A program made the position numbers and the translations under genes. Under the pieces are notes generated by a model. It made no database searches, had not been told where the DNA came from, and worked only from the letters and a program-made list of their open reading frames with translations. A stretch of DNA of 64,000 bases, taken from positions 1 through 64,000 of the forward strand of contig NZ_FMTT01000012.1 in assembly GCF_900100345.1 (NCBI RefSeq). The letters are read 5' to 3'. Origin of the DNA: Paenibacillus tianmuensis (lineage in GTDB: Bacteria > Bacillota > Bacilli > Paenibacillales > NBRC-103111). Positions 41,988 through 50,391 of the stretch are shown here, piece after piece. Numbering within the stretch: the first letter of the stretch is position 1; each line of letters starts with the position of its first letter.

Positions 41988-43304
41988 TTATGCTTTGGAA
42001 ACGGCGGCCAAGGAAAAGCGCTCACTCCGGATCGGCCAAAACCGGGGTTCCGGCTGCGTCTCAAAAAAACCTCCCCGGATGAGTCCAATGAGAAGCCAAA
42101 AGTCGATAAACGCGTACGAATCGAAATTCATGACCAGCGAGAGGCAGGCCGCAAGCACAAACTTGCTGTAAGAATTTGTGCAGCTTTTTTTCAGCACCGT
42201 AAACAGAAACCCGAAAAACAGCACCGCGCCAATCAAACCTTCCTCGCTAAATACCTTGGAGAACAAATTCCGGGACGTTGCGCTTTCCTGATGATTGAAG
42301 GCGATGTCCAGCACCTCTTTGAATTTCAGACCGCCGCCGAAGTGCGTCAAAAGAATGTCTGTAAATTCCTTGTAATAAAATCCCCCGCCCACTCCGGTGA
42401 GCGGATGCCGCCAAAATTCGATAAAACCGATGATCGGAAATACGAAGCGCACGAAAAATGAGCCGTCCTTCTGCATCAAATCGTCCAGTCTCAAGGTGTC
42501 GAGATTAAATCGGTGCGTGTAGTATCCGCTGATTCCAAAGGTTTTGATCAGAAACGGGACCAACCCGAAAATAAAGCACAGCGCAACGCCCGTAATCAGC
42601 AGCAGTTTGAACCGATGCTTGCCGCTAATCAAGATGAACAGGAACAAAGCAATTAGAATAACTCCGTAAGCGTATGCCGAGAAGGTCAGGATAAACAGCA
42701 ACAGTAAGGCGACGAACAAAACAGACCATTTTTTGCGTTTGCTATACAGGTAGTAAATCAGAATTCCGCCCGTCAGCATGTGGATCGTCGCCCAAGACGG
42801 CTCGCCCGACAACATCTGAATCCGGTTGTGGTAGACCATCTCGGAAAAATAGGAGGTCAGCGCCTTCGAGAAGCCGTTTCGTACGACAAAGGCGTCGATG
42901 AATTGCAGAAAACCGGCTATGACTCCCGGAACAAATGCGATAGACAATGCTTTGATCATCAGATTCGAACCGTCCGGCAGCTCCCTGAACGTACCGCCTA
43001 CATAGGTTGACACTCGATAGATGGATATGCCGACGATTAACGTAACAATGTGCTTCATGCTGCTGGAAGGGTCGTTATGAATCGCCGAATTAATGAGCGA
43101 ATTACACGCGCTATAAATAAAAAAGGCAATCAAAAAAATGTCGCCCTGCCGAAACCGAAATTTCTCGAAAAGGAGCAAAAACGACGCTGCAAACAACGGG
43201 AACATCGCGACCGGCCGGTAAACCGAAAAAGAAAAATACGGCATTCTATCGTAAGTCAACAAACAAAGGCCAAGAAAAAATAAAAAGTAAATCAAGGGTC
43301 TCAT
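41988..43304 (-). CDS. Wzy/O-antigen ligase-like polymerase (downstream module)
   Basis: An integral membrane protein of 438 residues with about eleven hydrophobic segments and a large extracytoplasmic loop (around MQKDGSFFVRFVFPIIGFIE), as in O-antigen polymerases/ligases. It would join repeat units outside the membrane. The start is uncertain: ATG 43304, or GTG at 43316. Confidence 0.8.
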   Translation of the reverse strand: MRPLIYFLFFLGLCLLTYDRMPYFSFSVYRPVAMFPLFAASFLLLFEKFRFRQGDIFLIAFFIYSACNSLINSAIHNDPSSSMKHIVTLIVGISIYRVSTYVGGTFRELPDGSNLMIKALSIAFVPGVIAGFLQFIDAFVVRNGFSKALTSYFSEMVYHNRIQMLSGEPSWATIHMLTGGILIYYLYSKRKKWSVLFVALLLLFILTFSAYAYGVILIALFLFILISGKHRFKLLLITGVALCFIFGLVPFLIKTFGISGYYTHRFNLDTLRLDDLMQKDGSFFVRFVFPIIGFIEFWRHPLTGVGGGFYYKEFTDILLTHFGGGLKFKEVLDIAFNHQESATSRNLFSKVFSEEGLIGAVLFFGFLFTVLKKSCTNSYSKFVLAACLSLVMNFDSYAFIDFWLLIGLIRGGFFETQPEPRFWPIRSERFSLAAVSKA

Positions 43305-43344
43305 TACGGGCACCACACTTCATCCGATTTGTGTTGCACTCGCC

Positions 43345-44601
43345 TTAGATTAAAATGAGCCGCAGTTTTTGCTTGGTAACGGCGCTACTAAAATGCTGCG
43401 AGACATAATTAATAGAATTTTTAGATATTTTTTGATTGAGATCCGCATTGTGCAATAAAAGCAGGATGTTCTGCACCATATCCTGATCGTTTTCGCTGAT
43501 AAACAATTCTTTACGGTGACTGGCATTGATTCCTTCGCCGCCGATCGCATTCGTGACAACCGGAATTCCCCAGGACATGGCTTCTACGATTTTCGTTTTG
43601 ATGCCGGTGCCAAAGAGCAGCGGCGCGATCATTAACGCAGAATCCATCACCGTCTGTTTCACGTCGTTGACTTCTCCCGTTACGAATACATCAGGGTATT
43701 GACGCCCAAGCTGTGTCACTTGCCGTGTTGGATTTTTGCCGACGATGTAAAATCTCGCTTTGGGTTCCCGCTCTTTGACCTTCGGCCAAATATGTTCGCA
43801 AAAGTAGACAACCGCCGAGCAGTTGTGCGGAATATCCATCTTGCCGACGAAGACGATTTTGTACGGGTCGTAGCTTCGCGGGCGCGCCTGACCGGATTGG
43901 TCTGGATCGAATTTCATCGGAATGCCGTGGCACGACTCATGCTGGACGATTTGCTTGAACTGCTCCGCTTCTTTAGGCGATGTAAACACCAGATGATCGA
44001 ACCGCTTCGCTACTGATCGTTCATACTTTTCCAGCAAATGGCTTTCAATACGGATCAAAGCTTTTTGAATAAACTTGAGCTCGGCCGCTCCCCGAAGTAT
44101 CTGTGGCAGCTTGCTCGCAAACCCTCCGAACACGGAAGGAATGTATTTGAACCACCTGAGCTGCCGCTGGTAACGAAGCGAGAGGAGGTCATCATAGCTC
44201 AGAACCGTTCTTGCCGGAAAATCGCTGCGGTATTCTGCCACCCGAACCATATCGTAAATAACGTAAGCTGGCTCTTCCTTACGAATGATTTCGTCGATCA
44301 GCCGATGGTTTTTCCTGCTGTAATACACCGCCACCTGCAGCGGCCACTTGCGCAGAAGCAGCGAGTTAACAAAGATATTGTAGAGCTTCTCCGCCAGCTT
44401 CGGCGGGTCGATACAAATCATTTGATTGATCGTGTACGGCTTTTCACGCAGATACTTGATTTCATCGACGAACGAAATATTAATAATTTCACTATCCGGA
44501 TGTATCTCTTTGATCTGTTGAATGTATTGGGAGAGCAAATTTTTCCGCCCGTCGGTGTTGGGAAAAGGAAGCCTGTTGGTAATAAATACGATTTTCATCA
44601 T
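43345..44601 (-). CDS. Glycosyltransferase (GT4/GT1-like)
   Basis: A 418-residue GT-B enzyme: N-terminal FITNRLPFPNTDGRKN, central IVFVGKMDIPHNCSAVVYF and C-terminal GTGIKTKIVEAMSWGIPVV, the pattern of sugar transferases with a Gly-Thr-Gly loop. GGGGGTCTCTG lies upstream. It follows the priming transferase by 19 bp, so it may add the second sugar. Confidence 0.86.
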   Translation of the reverse strand: MMKIVFITNRLPFPNTDGRKNLLSQYIQQIKEIHPDSEIINISFVDEIKYLREKPYTINQMICIDPPKLAEKLYNIFVNSLLLRKWPLQVAVYYSRKNHRLIDEIIRKEEPAYVIYDMVRVAEYRSDFPARTVLSYDDLLSLRYQRQLRWFKYIPSVFGGFASKLPQILRGAAELKFIQKALIRIESHLLEKYERSVAKRFDHLVFTSPKEAEQFKQIVQHESCHGIPMKFDPDQSGQARPRSYDPYKIVFVGKMDIPHNCSAVVYFCEHIWPKVKEREPKARFYIVGKNPTRQVTQLGRQYPDVFVTGEVNDVKQTVMDSALMIAPLLFGTGIKTKIVEAMSWGIPVVTNAIGGEGINASHRKELFISENDQDMVQNILLLLHNADLNQKISKNSINYVSQHFSSAVTKQKLRLILI

Positions 44602-44620
44602 CAGAGACCCCCGGTAAATG

Positions 44621-45316
44621 TCAAAATGCGTCTTTCGATCCCAATAGCACCCTCATCGTTTTGAAGATGATTTTCATATCGAACAGCAGGCTCCTGCTCG
44701 CAATATATTGAATGTCCAGCTCCACCATCTGTTCGAAGCCGAGCTGGTTGCGGCCGCTCACCTGCCAGAGTCCGGTGCAGCCCGGCGTCACCTGAAGCCT
44801 CTGTCTGTGATAAGCAGTGTACTCCTTGACTTCCCGGGGTAGCGGAGGGCGAGGGCCGACCAGACTCATGTCGCCCTTTAACACGTTCCATAGCTGGGGA
44901 AGCTCATCCAGACTCGTTTTTCGGATAAATCGTCCCACCTTCGTGATACGCGGATCGTATTTCATTTTAAACATATGTCCGCTCACTTCGTTTTGGTTGA
45001 GCAGTCCGTCAAGCAGTTCTTCCGCATTGGACACCATAGATCGGAATTTGTACATTTCGAAAACCGTTTCGTACTTGCCGACGCGACGCTGCTTGAAAAA
45101 AACCGGCCCCTTCGGGTCCTCCATTTTTATAAGAATGGCTATAACGCCAAATATCGGAGCGATCAAGATCAAGCCGACCGCTGCGCCCAAAACATCCATG
45201 CACCTTTTAGCGAAGAGGTACGAGCTTTTCTTCTCCTCGTTCACTTTGACGATGCTTGAATCATATCCCCCGCTTTCCAATACATTGCTTTCATTCGATA
45301 ATTTCGGGGCGCTCAT
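44621..45316 (-). CDS. Priming undecaprenyl-phosphate sugar phosphotransferase
   Basis: A 231-residue monotopic enzyme of the bacterial sugar transferase (PF02397) family. It has one hydrophobic segment (CMDVLGAAVGLILIAPIFG), then FFKQRRVGKYETVFEMYKFR, SLDELPQLWNVLKGDMSLVGPRPPLP and PGCTGLWQVSGRN, all diagnostic. It starts repeat-unit synthesis by putting a sugar phosphate on undecaprenyl phosphate. It is the only such gene seen in the whole EPS locus, although there are two Wzx and two Wzy proteins. Confidence 0.93.
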   Translation of the reverse strand: MSAPKLSNESNVLESGGYDSSIVKVNEEKKSSYLFAKRCMDVLGAAVGLILIAPIFGVIAILIKMEDPKGPVFFKQRRVGKYETVFEMYKFRSMVSNAEELLDGLLNQNEVSGHMFKMKYDPRITKVGRFIRKTSLDELPQLWNVLKGDMSLVGPRPPLPREVKEYTAYHRQRLQVTPGCTGLWQVSGRNQLGFEQMVELDIQYIASRSLLFDMKIIFKTMRVLLGSKDAF

Positions 45317-45329
45317 GGGTACACCTCCT

Positions 45330-46220
45330 CTATCTGGTCAGTTCCGATGCTTCTTCGTGCTCTACCATTTTTTCCAGAGCCTTCAACAGCGGCCTATTCA
45401 GTTCCTCGTTCTTGAGCGCAAAATCCAGATTGGTCAGTATGTACCCGAGCTTCTCGCCTATGTCGTATCTCGTTCCTTTAAATTGATACGCATAAACCTT
45501 TTCCGTTTCATTCAGCTTCTGAATCGCATCGGTCAACTGAATCTCACCACCCGCACCCGCTTCTTGAAGATCCAAATAATCGAATATGCCTGGCGTTAAA
45601 ATATATCTGCCCATAATGGCCAGATTGGATGGGGCTTTGCCTAACGGGGGTTTTTCCATCAAGCTTTTGATCTCGTATAATCGCCCATTGCTATTGGAAA
45701 CATCGACAATACCGTATCGCTGCGTCTCTTCCAAGGAAACCGGCTGTACACCTATAACCGAGCACCCCGTTTTTTCATATTCCTGAATCAGCTGTTTCAA
45801 GCACGGCGTTTCCGTGTAAACAATATCATCTCCCAACAATACGGCGAATGGTTCCTCGCCGATAAACCGCCTGGCGCACCAGACGGCATGTCCGAGACCT
45901 CTGGGTTCTTTTTGGCGAATGTAGTGAATATCCACATGAGCGGAGCGCTGGACTTCTTTAAGAAGCTCGAGCTTACCTTTCTCGTGCAGATTCTGCTCCA
46001 ATTCGAAAGCATGATCGAAATGATCCTCAATCGCCCGCTTCCCTTTGCCAGTTACAATGATGATATCCTCGATCCCGGATTCGACGGCTTCCTCCACAAT
46101 GTATTGGATCGTCGGCTTGTCGATGATGGGAAGCATTTCTTTAGGCATCGCTTTCGTTGCCGGCAAAAAACGGGTTCCGAGGCCGGCGGCCGGGATGATG
46201 GCCTTCTTAATCCTTCTCAT
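45330..46220 (-). CDS. galU: UTP-glucose-1-phosphate uridylyltransferase, copy 1
   Basis: A 296-residue enzyme making UDP-glucose. Start 46220 gives [20 protein letters not shown]; the preceding frame lacks a ribosome site. The signature [20 protein letters not shown] and LLGDDIV are intact. It is closely similar over its whole length to the copy at 57519-58409. Its upstream region carries an operator and a possible promoter, so it may be read separately from wzz. Confidence 0.93.
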   Translation of the reverse strand: MRRIKKAIIPAAGLGTRFLPATKAMPKEMLPIIDKPTIQYIVEEAVESGIEDIIIVTGKGKRAIEDHFDHAFELEQNLHEKGKLELLKEVQRSAHVDIHYIRQKEPRGLGHAVWCARRFIGEEPFAVLLGDDIVYTETPCLKQLIQEYEKTGCSVIGVQPVSLEETQRYGIVDVSNSNGRLYEIKSLMEKPPLGKAPSNLAIMGRYILTPGIFDYLDLQEAGAGGEIQLTDAIQKLNETEKVYAYQFKGTRYDIGEKLGYILTNLDFALKNEELNRPLLKALEKMVEHEEASELTR

Positions 46221-46259
46221 GGTTTTCTCCTCCACGATATGGGCGTCACACACCCTATT

Positions 46260-46289
46260 TAGATACAAAATGTATCATAAAAGATACAA
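46260..46289 (-). promoter_or_regulatory. Possible internal galU promoter with operator
   Basis: GATAC-AAAAT-GTATC (46262-46276) is a perfect palindrome, and a half site GATAC follows at 46283. On the minus strand TTGTAT (46289-46284) with an 18-bp spacer leads to TATCTA (46265-46260), a weak promoter overlapped by the operator. Confidence 0.55.
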
Positions 46290-46327
46290 GTTATGCCGTC
46301 TTCATGGTAGGTAAGACGGCATAACTT
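46288..46327 (-). terminator. Perfect 15-bp hairpin upstream of galU
   Basis: AAGTTATGCCGTCTT (46288-46302) and AAGACGGCATAACTT (46313-46327) are exact complements around a 10-base loop. On the transcribed (minus) strand it is followed by GTATCTTTTATG, an imperfect U-tract. It could terminate transcripts that started upstream of wzz, unless they are made resistant by the RNA at 46375-46490. Confidence 0.65.
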
Positions 46328-46374
46328 GTGCTTCTATTTTAAAAAGAGCCTTTGAAACTAGATTTACAATGAAG

Positions 46375-46490
46375 TAGGGCATTTAACCCTGCCTCACGCC
46401 ATACCCTTGACGACTGGCGTCTAAGGCTCCTAGCGAGCCCACAGCATGGCCGAGTACCTGCAGTGATAAAGGTGCAGCAGGCATTACCCA
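46375..46490 (-). ncRNA. Structured RNA, probable EAR (eps-associated) antitermination element
   Basis: The minus-strand RNA has nested helices: CCTGC...GCAGG, GGCTC-GCTAG-GAGCC, GACG-CCAGT-CGTC and AGGG...CCCT. A possible pseudoknot pairs CGGCCAT with ATGGC about 50 bases later. It lies in an EPS operon between a Wzz-like gene and the next enzyme gene, as the EAR element does between epsB and epsC in B. subtilis, where it lets polymerase read through terminators. A terminator-like hairpin follows directly. The identification rests on position and fold, not on an Rfam search. Confidence 0.6.
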
Positions 46491-46504
46491 AACACGTAAA
46501 AATT

Positions 46505-47251
46505 TTAACCGCTATGTTCGTTTGTTATCATAACTGTCGTTTCCCTTTGCCCGGATGAGGATCTCGGTTTCATGTCTGCCTTTTTCGTCTTCATTACGAC
46601 CGACAAAGTCGGCAACTGCAAATATTGCTCCACGTCCGTCTCGGATTTAATCGTGTCGTCCATGTACTCGATAACGAATACGGCCCCGGTAGCCAGCATC
46701 AGTGAAAGGACAAGGCCAATCAAAATATTCAACATATGATTCGGTTTCACGGGCACGGGGTTGGGCAAGAGCTTCGCCTCGTTTAAAATCGTGACATTGT
46801 CCACCTTCATAATCGAAGGAATTTCCGTTTTAAACACTGCTGCGACAGCATTGACCGTTCTGGCCGCACGATTGTACGAAGTATCCTGCATAATCAGCGT
46901 CATGACCTGCGTATTGTTGATTGAACTGACTTTAACCTTGCTCATCAACTCTTCGGTCGTCAATTGCAAGTCGGGATAGCGGACGGCGACGATATCCATA
47001 ATCGCGGGCGTCAGGATAATTTCCTTATACGTATTGATCAAACGGATGTTTGCATCGATCAAGCCGATGTCCACGGGAGACGCGCCGGTCTGTTCATTGG
47101 ACTTATTGACGATCAGCTTGTTGGATGCTTCATAAACCGGCTTGATGTAGTAGAAGCTGACAAGTCCGGCAGCCATACTTGCGATGACAACGAACGCTAA
47201 AATGTACCAAAGCCTTTTCCTGATCATCCTACCGTATTGTTTCAGCTCCAT
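46505..47251 (-). CDS. Wzz/YveK-type chain-length or kinase-modulator protein, copy 1
   Basis: A 248-residue membrane protein with two transmembrane helices (about 17-38 and 172-195) around an extracellular Wzz domain (VYEASNKLIVNKSNEQ). It ends in a cytoplasmic tail of 50 residues. In Firmicutes such proteins activate a separate tyrosine kinase, but no kinase gene follows here. GGAGG precedes ATG 47251. It is a paralogue of 59102-59842 and heads the downstream module. Confidence 0.9.
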   Translation of the reverse strand: MELKQYGRMIRKRLWYILAFVVIASMAAGLVSFYYIKPVYEASNKLIVNKSNEQTGASPVDIGLIDANIRLINTYKEIILTPAIMDIVAVRYPDLQLTTEELMSKVKVSSINNTQVMTLIMQDTSYNRAARTVNAVAAVFKTEIPSIMKVDNVTILNEAKLLPNPVPVKPNHMLNILIGLVLSLMLATGAVFVIEYMDDTIKSETDVEQYLQLPTLSVVMKTKKADMKPRSSSGQRETTVMITNEHSG

Positions 47252-47316
47252 AATAGTCCTCCATCCGTTTGTTTCTCTCTGTATTTTTCATTTTTTTTCA
47301 ATAGAAGACATAATTA

Positions 47317-47376
47317 GATACGAAACGTATCAGACACACATATGTTTAATCTATGATACATTTCGTATCTTGTCAA
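47317..47376 (-). promoter_or_regulatory. EPS promoter with operator filling the -35/-10 spacer
   Basis: Minus strand: TTGACA (47376-47371), exactly 17 bp, TAGATT (47353-47348). GATAC-ATTTC-GTATC (47355-47369) occupies the spacer. A second perfect site, GATAC-GAAAC-GTATC (47317-47331), lies just past the predicted start point, 38 bp centre to centre. It drives wzz copy 1 and the downstream module. Confidence 0.8.
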
Positions 47377-47409
47377 GCGTTTTTTATACCGCTCGACAAC
47401 GTACTGCGA

Positions 47410-48678
47410 TTATTGCGTTTTTACACGGCTGTCCGTCTGGATGCACAAGTTTTTTAGCAAATACCGATACTTTTCGATCGATTGTTCTTTTTTTAAATGC
47501 ACTTCCAGATAATTTCTGCCATTTAACCCCATACGAAGAAGCTTCGCCGGGTTTAGGGAGACAAACGTTTCGATTGCTGCAATGATGCCGTCGTAATCCA
47601 GCGGTTCCACCATTAGCCCGGCCCCGCTCTCTACAATAAGCCGCTGAGCCTCGCTTCCGTTCTCCAGCACCCCAAGAATCGGTTTTCCCGAAGCCATGAC
47701 ACCGTATATTTTGCTTGGTACGGACACGCCCTTGATGCCCTTCTGATTGACAACCAAATGAACATCCGCAGCATTGAGAGAATATTTAATGTAATCTTTC
47801 GACTGATACGGTAAAAAATAGACATTGATCAATCCGTTTTCCCGAACGAACTGTTCCATGACGCCTTTTACCGCTCCTTCTCCGATAAAGACGAAGGCCA
47901 AATCTCTCCGGTGCTCAAAATGCTTCGTCACTTTAATTATGTTTTCCAGATCGTAATAAAGTCCCAGATTACCGGAATACATGATGACGAACCGATCGCT
48001 CAACCCGTTTTCAACCAAAAACTTGCGCACTTCCGGATCATCTTTGGATAACGGTACAATTTCCTTTTCCTCGGTCCAGTTGTTAATCACGGAATTGTCC
48101 GGTACCTGGCGATGACGAAAACGGGTAAGCAGCGTTTCCTGCATATCGCGGCCGACGATAACAACATGATCGGCCATTTTGCAGTTCACATTATCAAGCG
48201 ATCGCGCAATACGGTATATCCATTTGCGCTTTGTATAGCTGACGGCCTCCGCCTGTTCGGGATTAAAATCTTGAATATTATAGACGTGTTTTGCCCGCTT
48301 GAGCAGTTTGCCTAACGTGCCGATCAAACCACCCAGCACGGGGGGTGAAGAAATGGTATACACGATGTCGGTATTTTTTTCCCGGATCATCGCCCATACC
48401 GCCAAAACAAAGTAGCTGAGTATATACCTTACCCGGTTCCACTTGTCGCTTTTATCGAGCCGTGGCAGCCTAATCCGGACGATCCGAATATTTTCGAGAC
48501 GGTCGGTCATAAACAGCTTTTCCTGAGAAGATTTTTGCCCGGCATATCCGGGTTGTGCAGCAATGACCGTAATCTCGAAGTCGTTTTGCAAATGCAGACA
48601 TAAAGAGGTCATGAGTTGCCCTGTAGAAGCATAATCGGGATAAAAGTAGTTGATGACAAACACGATTTTTTTCTTCAT
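47410..48678 (-). CDS. Glycosyltransferase family 4 (WcaI/WbuB-like)
   Basis: A 422-residue GT-B enzyme with N-terminal NYFYPDYASTGQLMTSL and C-terminal VSVPSKIYGVMASGKPILGV, the pattern of fucosyl/N-acetylfucosaminyl-type GT4 enzymes. Its ATG overlaps the stop of the acyltransferase gene (ATGA). It is the last gene of the upstream module. Donor sugar not determinable; GDP-fucose is a candidate given gmd and fcl. Confidence 0.86.
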   Translation of the reverse strand: MKKKIVFVINYFYPDYASTGQLMTSLCLHLQNDFEITVIAAQPGYAGQKSSQEKLFMTDRLENIRIVRIRLPRLDKSDKWNRVRYILSYFVLAVWAMIREKNTDIVYTISSPPVLGGLIGTLGKLLKRAKHVYNIQDFNPEQAEAVSYTKRKWIYRIARSLDNVNCKMADHVVIVGRDMQETLLTRFRHRQVPDNSVINNWTEEKEIVPLSKDDPEVRKFLVENGLSDRFVIMYSGNLGLYYDLENIIKVTKHFEHRRDLAFVFIGEGAVKGVMEQFVRENGLINVYFLPYQSKDYIKYSLNAADVHLVVNQKGIKGVSVPSKIYGVMASGKPILGVLENGSEAQRLIVESGAGLMVEPLDYDGIIAAIETFVSLNPAKLLRMGLNGRNYLEVHLKKEQSIEKYRYLLKNLCIQTDSRVKTQ

Positions 48679-49244
48679 AGCAACAACCCCGTGTCCTCGA
48701 ATCTATTTTTCATAAAACGGGCAGGGGCGCCAATATGGACTTCGTTGGCCCCCACATCCTTCGTCACTGTGCTTCTGGCACCCACGACGCCCATCTCGTG
48801 AACGGTGACGCCCGGGTAAACGAATGCGCCACTCGCGATCCACGCACCGTCCTTCACCCGGATCGGCTTCGTGACAAGGCCGAAGTACGGGTCATCCATC
48901 TGATGGGATCCCGTGCACAAATAGCTGTGCTGCGAAACGACGCAGTGCGCCCCAATGTCGATTCGGTCCAAACTGTACAGCTCCGCATAATCGCCGATCC
49001 ACGAATGATCGCCGATCGACACTTTCCACGGATAGGTAAATTTGGCCGAAGAACGAACCCGGACATCACGGCCGATCCGAGCGCCGAATGCCCGAAGCAG
49101 CAGCCTTCGCCAGCTGTACATATTATGAAGCGAGAACCGGAACAGAGTTCCCTGCACAAACCACCATAGCAGCACGATCAAACCGCTGCGTCCCCTGGAA
49201 TAACCGTCTTGCTTATACAGATCTAGCCGTACTATATTTTTCAT
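48675..49244 (-). CDS. WcaF-like hexapeptide acetyltransferase
   Basis: A 189-residue acyltransferase of the colanic-acid WcaF kind: N-terminal RSGLIVLLWWFVQGTLF, then left-handed helix repeats with HCVVSQHSYLCTGSHQMDD and GAWIASGAFVYPGVTVHE. It overlaps the upstream glycosyltransferase by 32 bp and the next by 4 bp. Probably O-acetylates a sugar of the repeat unit. Confidence 0.86.
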   Translation of the reverse strand: MKNIVRLDLYKQDGYSRGRSGLIVLLWWFVQGTLFRFSLHNMYSWRRLLLRAFGARIGRDVRVRSSAKFTYPWKVSIGDHSWIGDYAELYSLDRIDIGAHCVVSQHSYLCTGSHQMDDPYFGLVTKPIRVKDGAWIASGAFVYPGVTVHEMGVVGARSTVTKDVGANEVHIGAPARFMKNRFEDTGLLL

Positions 49245-50391
49245 ACGACTTCCATAACTCCTCGTAAATATCGGTAGTTTTTCGAACATAGGCGTCTCTG
49301 GAAAACTCAAGCTCCGCCAGCTCGCGCCCATTTTCCCCCATCCTGCGACAGTCGGCAGAAAGCGCGCGATCTATCCCCTCGGCGAGCGCCTCATGATCCT
49401 GTGCAGGAACAAGCACACCCGTGCTGTCCCTCACCATTTCGGGGACACCGCCCACGTCGGTGGCAACAACGGGCAGCCCCGCGCGCATCGCCTCCAGAAT
49501 AACCGTAGGAAAAATGTCGTAAACGGAAGGCAGAACGAACAAATCCGATTGGCGAAGCAACTGCGGCACGTCCCGGCGAAGTCCCAAGAAATGCACCGTA
49601 TCCTCCAATCCGAGCTGTCTGACCATATTCGTTAACGTCTGTTTGTAGCTCTTCTCATGGTCGAACGCCACGTCACCCACGATAAGAAACCGGGCTTCGC
49701 GCCCTCGCTTGCGCAGACTATCCGCCGCCCGAATAAAATATTCCACGCCTTTCATCGGGGATAAACGAGCCACCATGATCACGACGGGCACATTAGGCGG
49801 AATGTCCAGTTCCTGGCGCAGCCCCTTGACCGGCAGCTCCGACGACCCGCCGGAGAAATCGATGCCGTTATAGATTTTGGTAAGCTTATGCGAAAAGGAA
49901 GCTCCCCATTTGAACATGATTTTGCTCCGCTCGCAAAGCACGACCACTTTGTCGTTGAACAAATGGTTTAAGAAGCCGACCAGCCGATAGGCCATCAGCG
50001 GCCTGCGCGGCAGCTCGTGCACCGTCTGCACAGCCGGGACCCGAAGAAGCCTGGCCGCGATGTTCCCGCCCATCAGCTCCATTTTGTGGGAATGGACGAT
50101 ATCGATCCGATACTCCCGGATGATGCGTATGACGGTTCGCACCGTTGCAAAGAGCCTGAACATGTTGCGAAAATAATAAGCCGCATCCGTCGGTTTGCCG
50201 AAAACGGCAAGCTTACCAAAAAGCACTTTCGCTCCGGCCTCCTCGTATTTGGCCACATATGGGCTCGGGCCGGGCAGCAGTACGTAAGCTTTATATTTGG
50301 ATTTGTCCAGTCCCTCCACCAATTGCAATAGCACTGTGTCGACCCCGCCGACTTGGCTGGCATAAGGCTGAATGTAGAGAATGCGTTTCAC
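49213..50391 (-). CDS. Glycosyltransferase family 4
   Basis: A 392-residue GT-B enzyme. GTG 50391 follows AAAGGAGTGGCCA and overlaps the polymerase stop (GTGA). Motifs: YASQVGGVDTVLLQLVEG at the N-terminus, MVARLSPMKGVEYFIRAA, and the E-motif region DIFPTVILEAMRAGLPVVAT. Translational coupling marks it as part of one EPS operon. Confidence 0.88.
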   Translation of the reverse strand: MKRILYIQPYASQVGGVDTVLLQLVEGLDKSKYKAYVLLPGPSPYVAKYEEAGAKVLFGKLAVFGKPTDAAYYFRNMFRLFATVRTVIRIIREYRIDIVHSHKMELMGGNIAARLLRVPAVQTVHELPRRPLMAYRLVGFLNHLFNDKVVVLCERSKIMFKWGASFSHKLTKIYNGIDFSGGSSELPVKGLRQELDIPPNVPVVIMVARLSPMKGVEYFIRAADSLRKRGREARFLIVGDVAFDHEKSYKQTLTNMVRQLGLEDTVHFLGLRRDVPQLLRQSDLFVLPSVYDIFPTVILEAMRAGLPVVATDVGGVPEMVRDSTGVLVPAQDHEALAEGIDRALSADCRRMGENGRELAELEFSRDAYVRKTTDIYEELWKSYEKYSTARSV

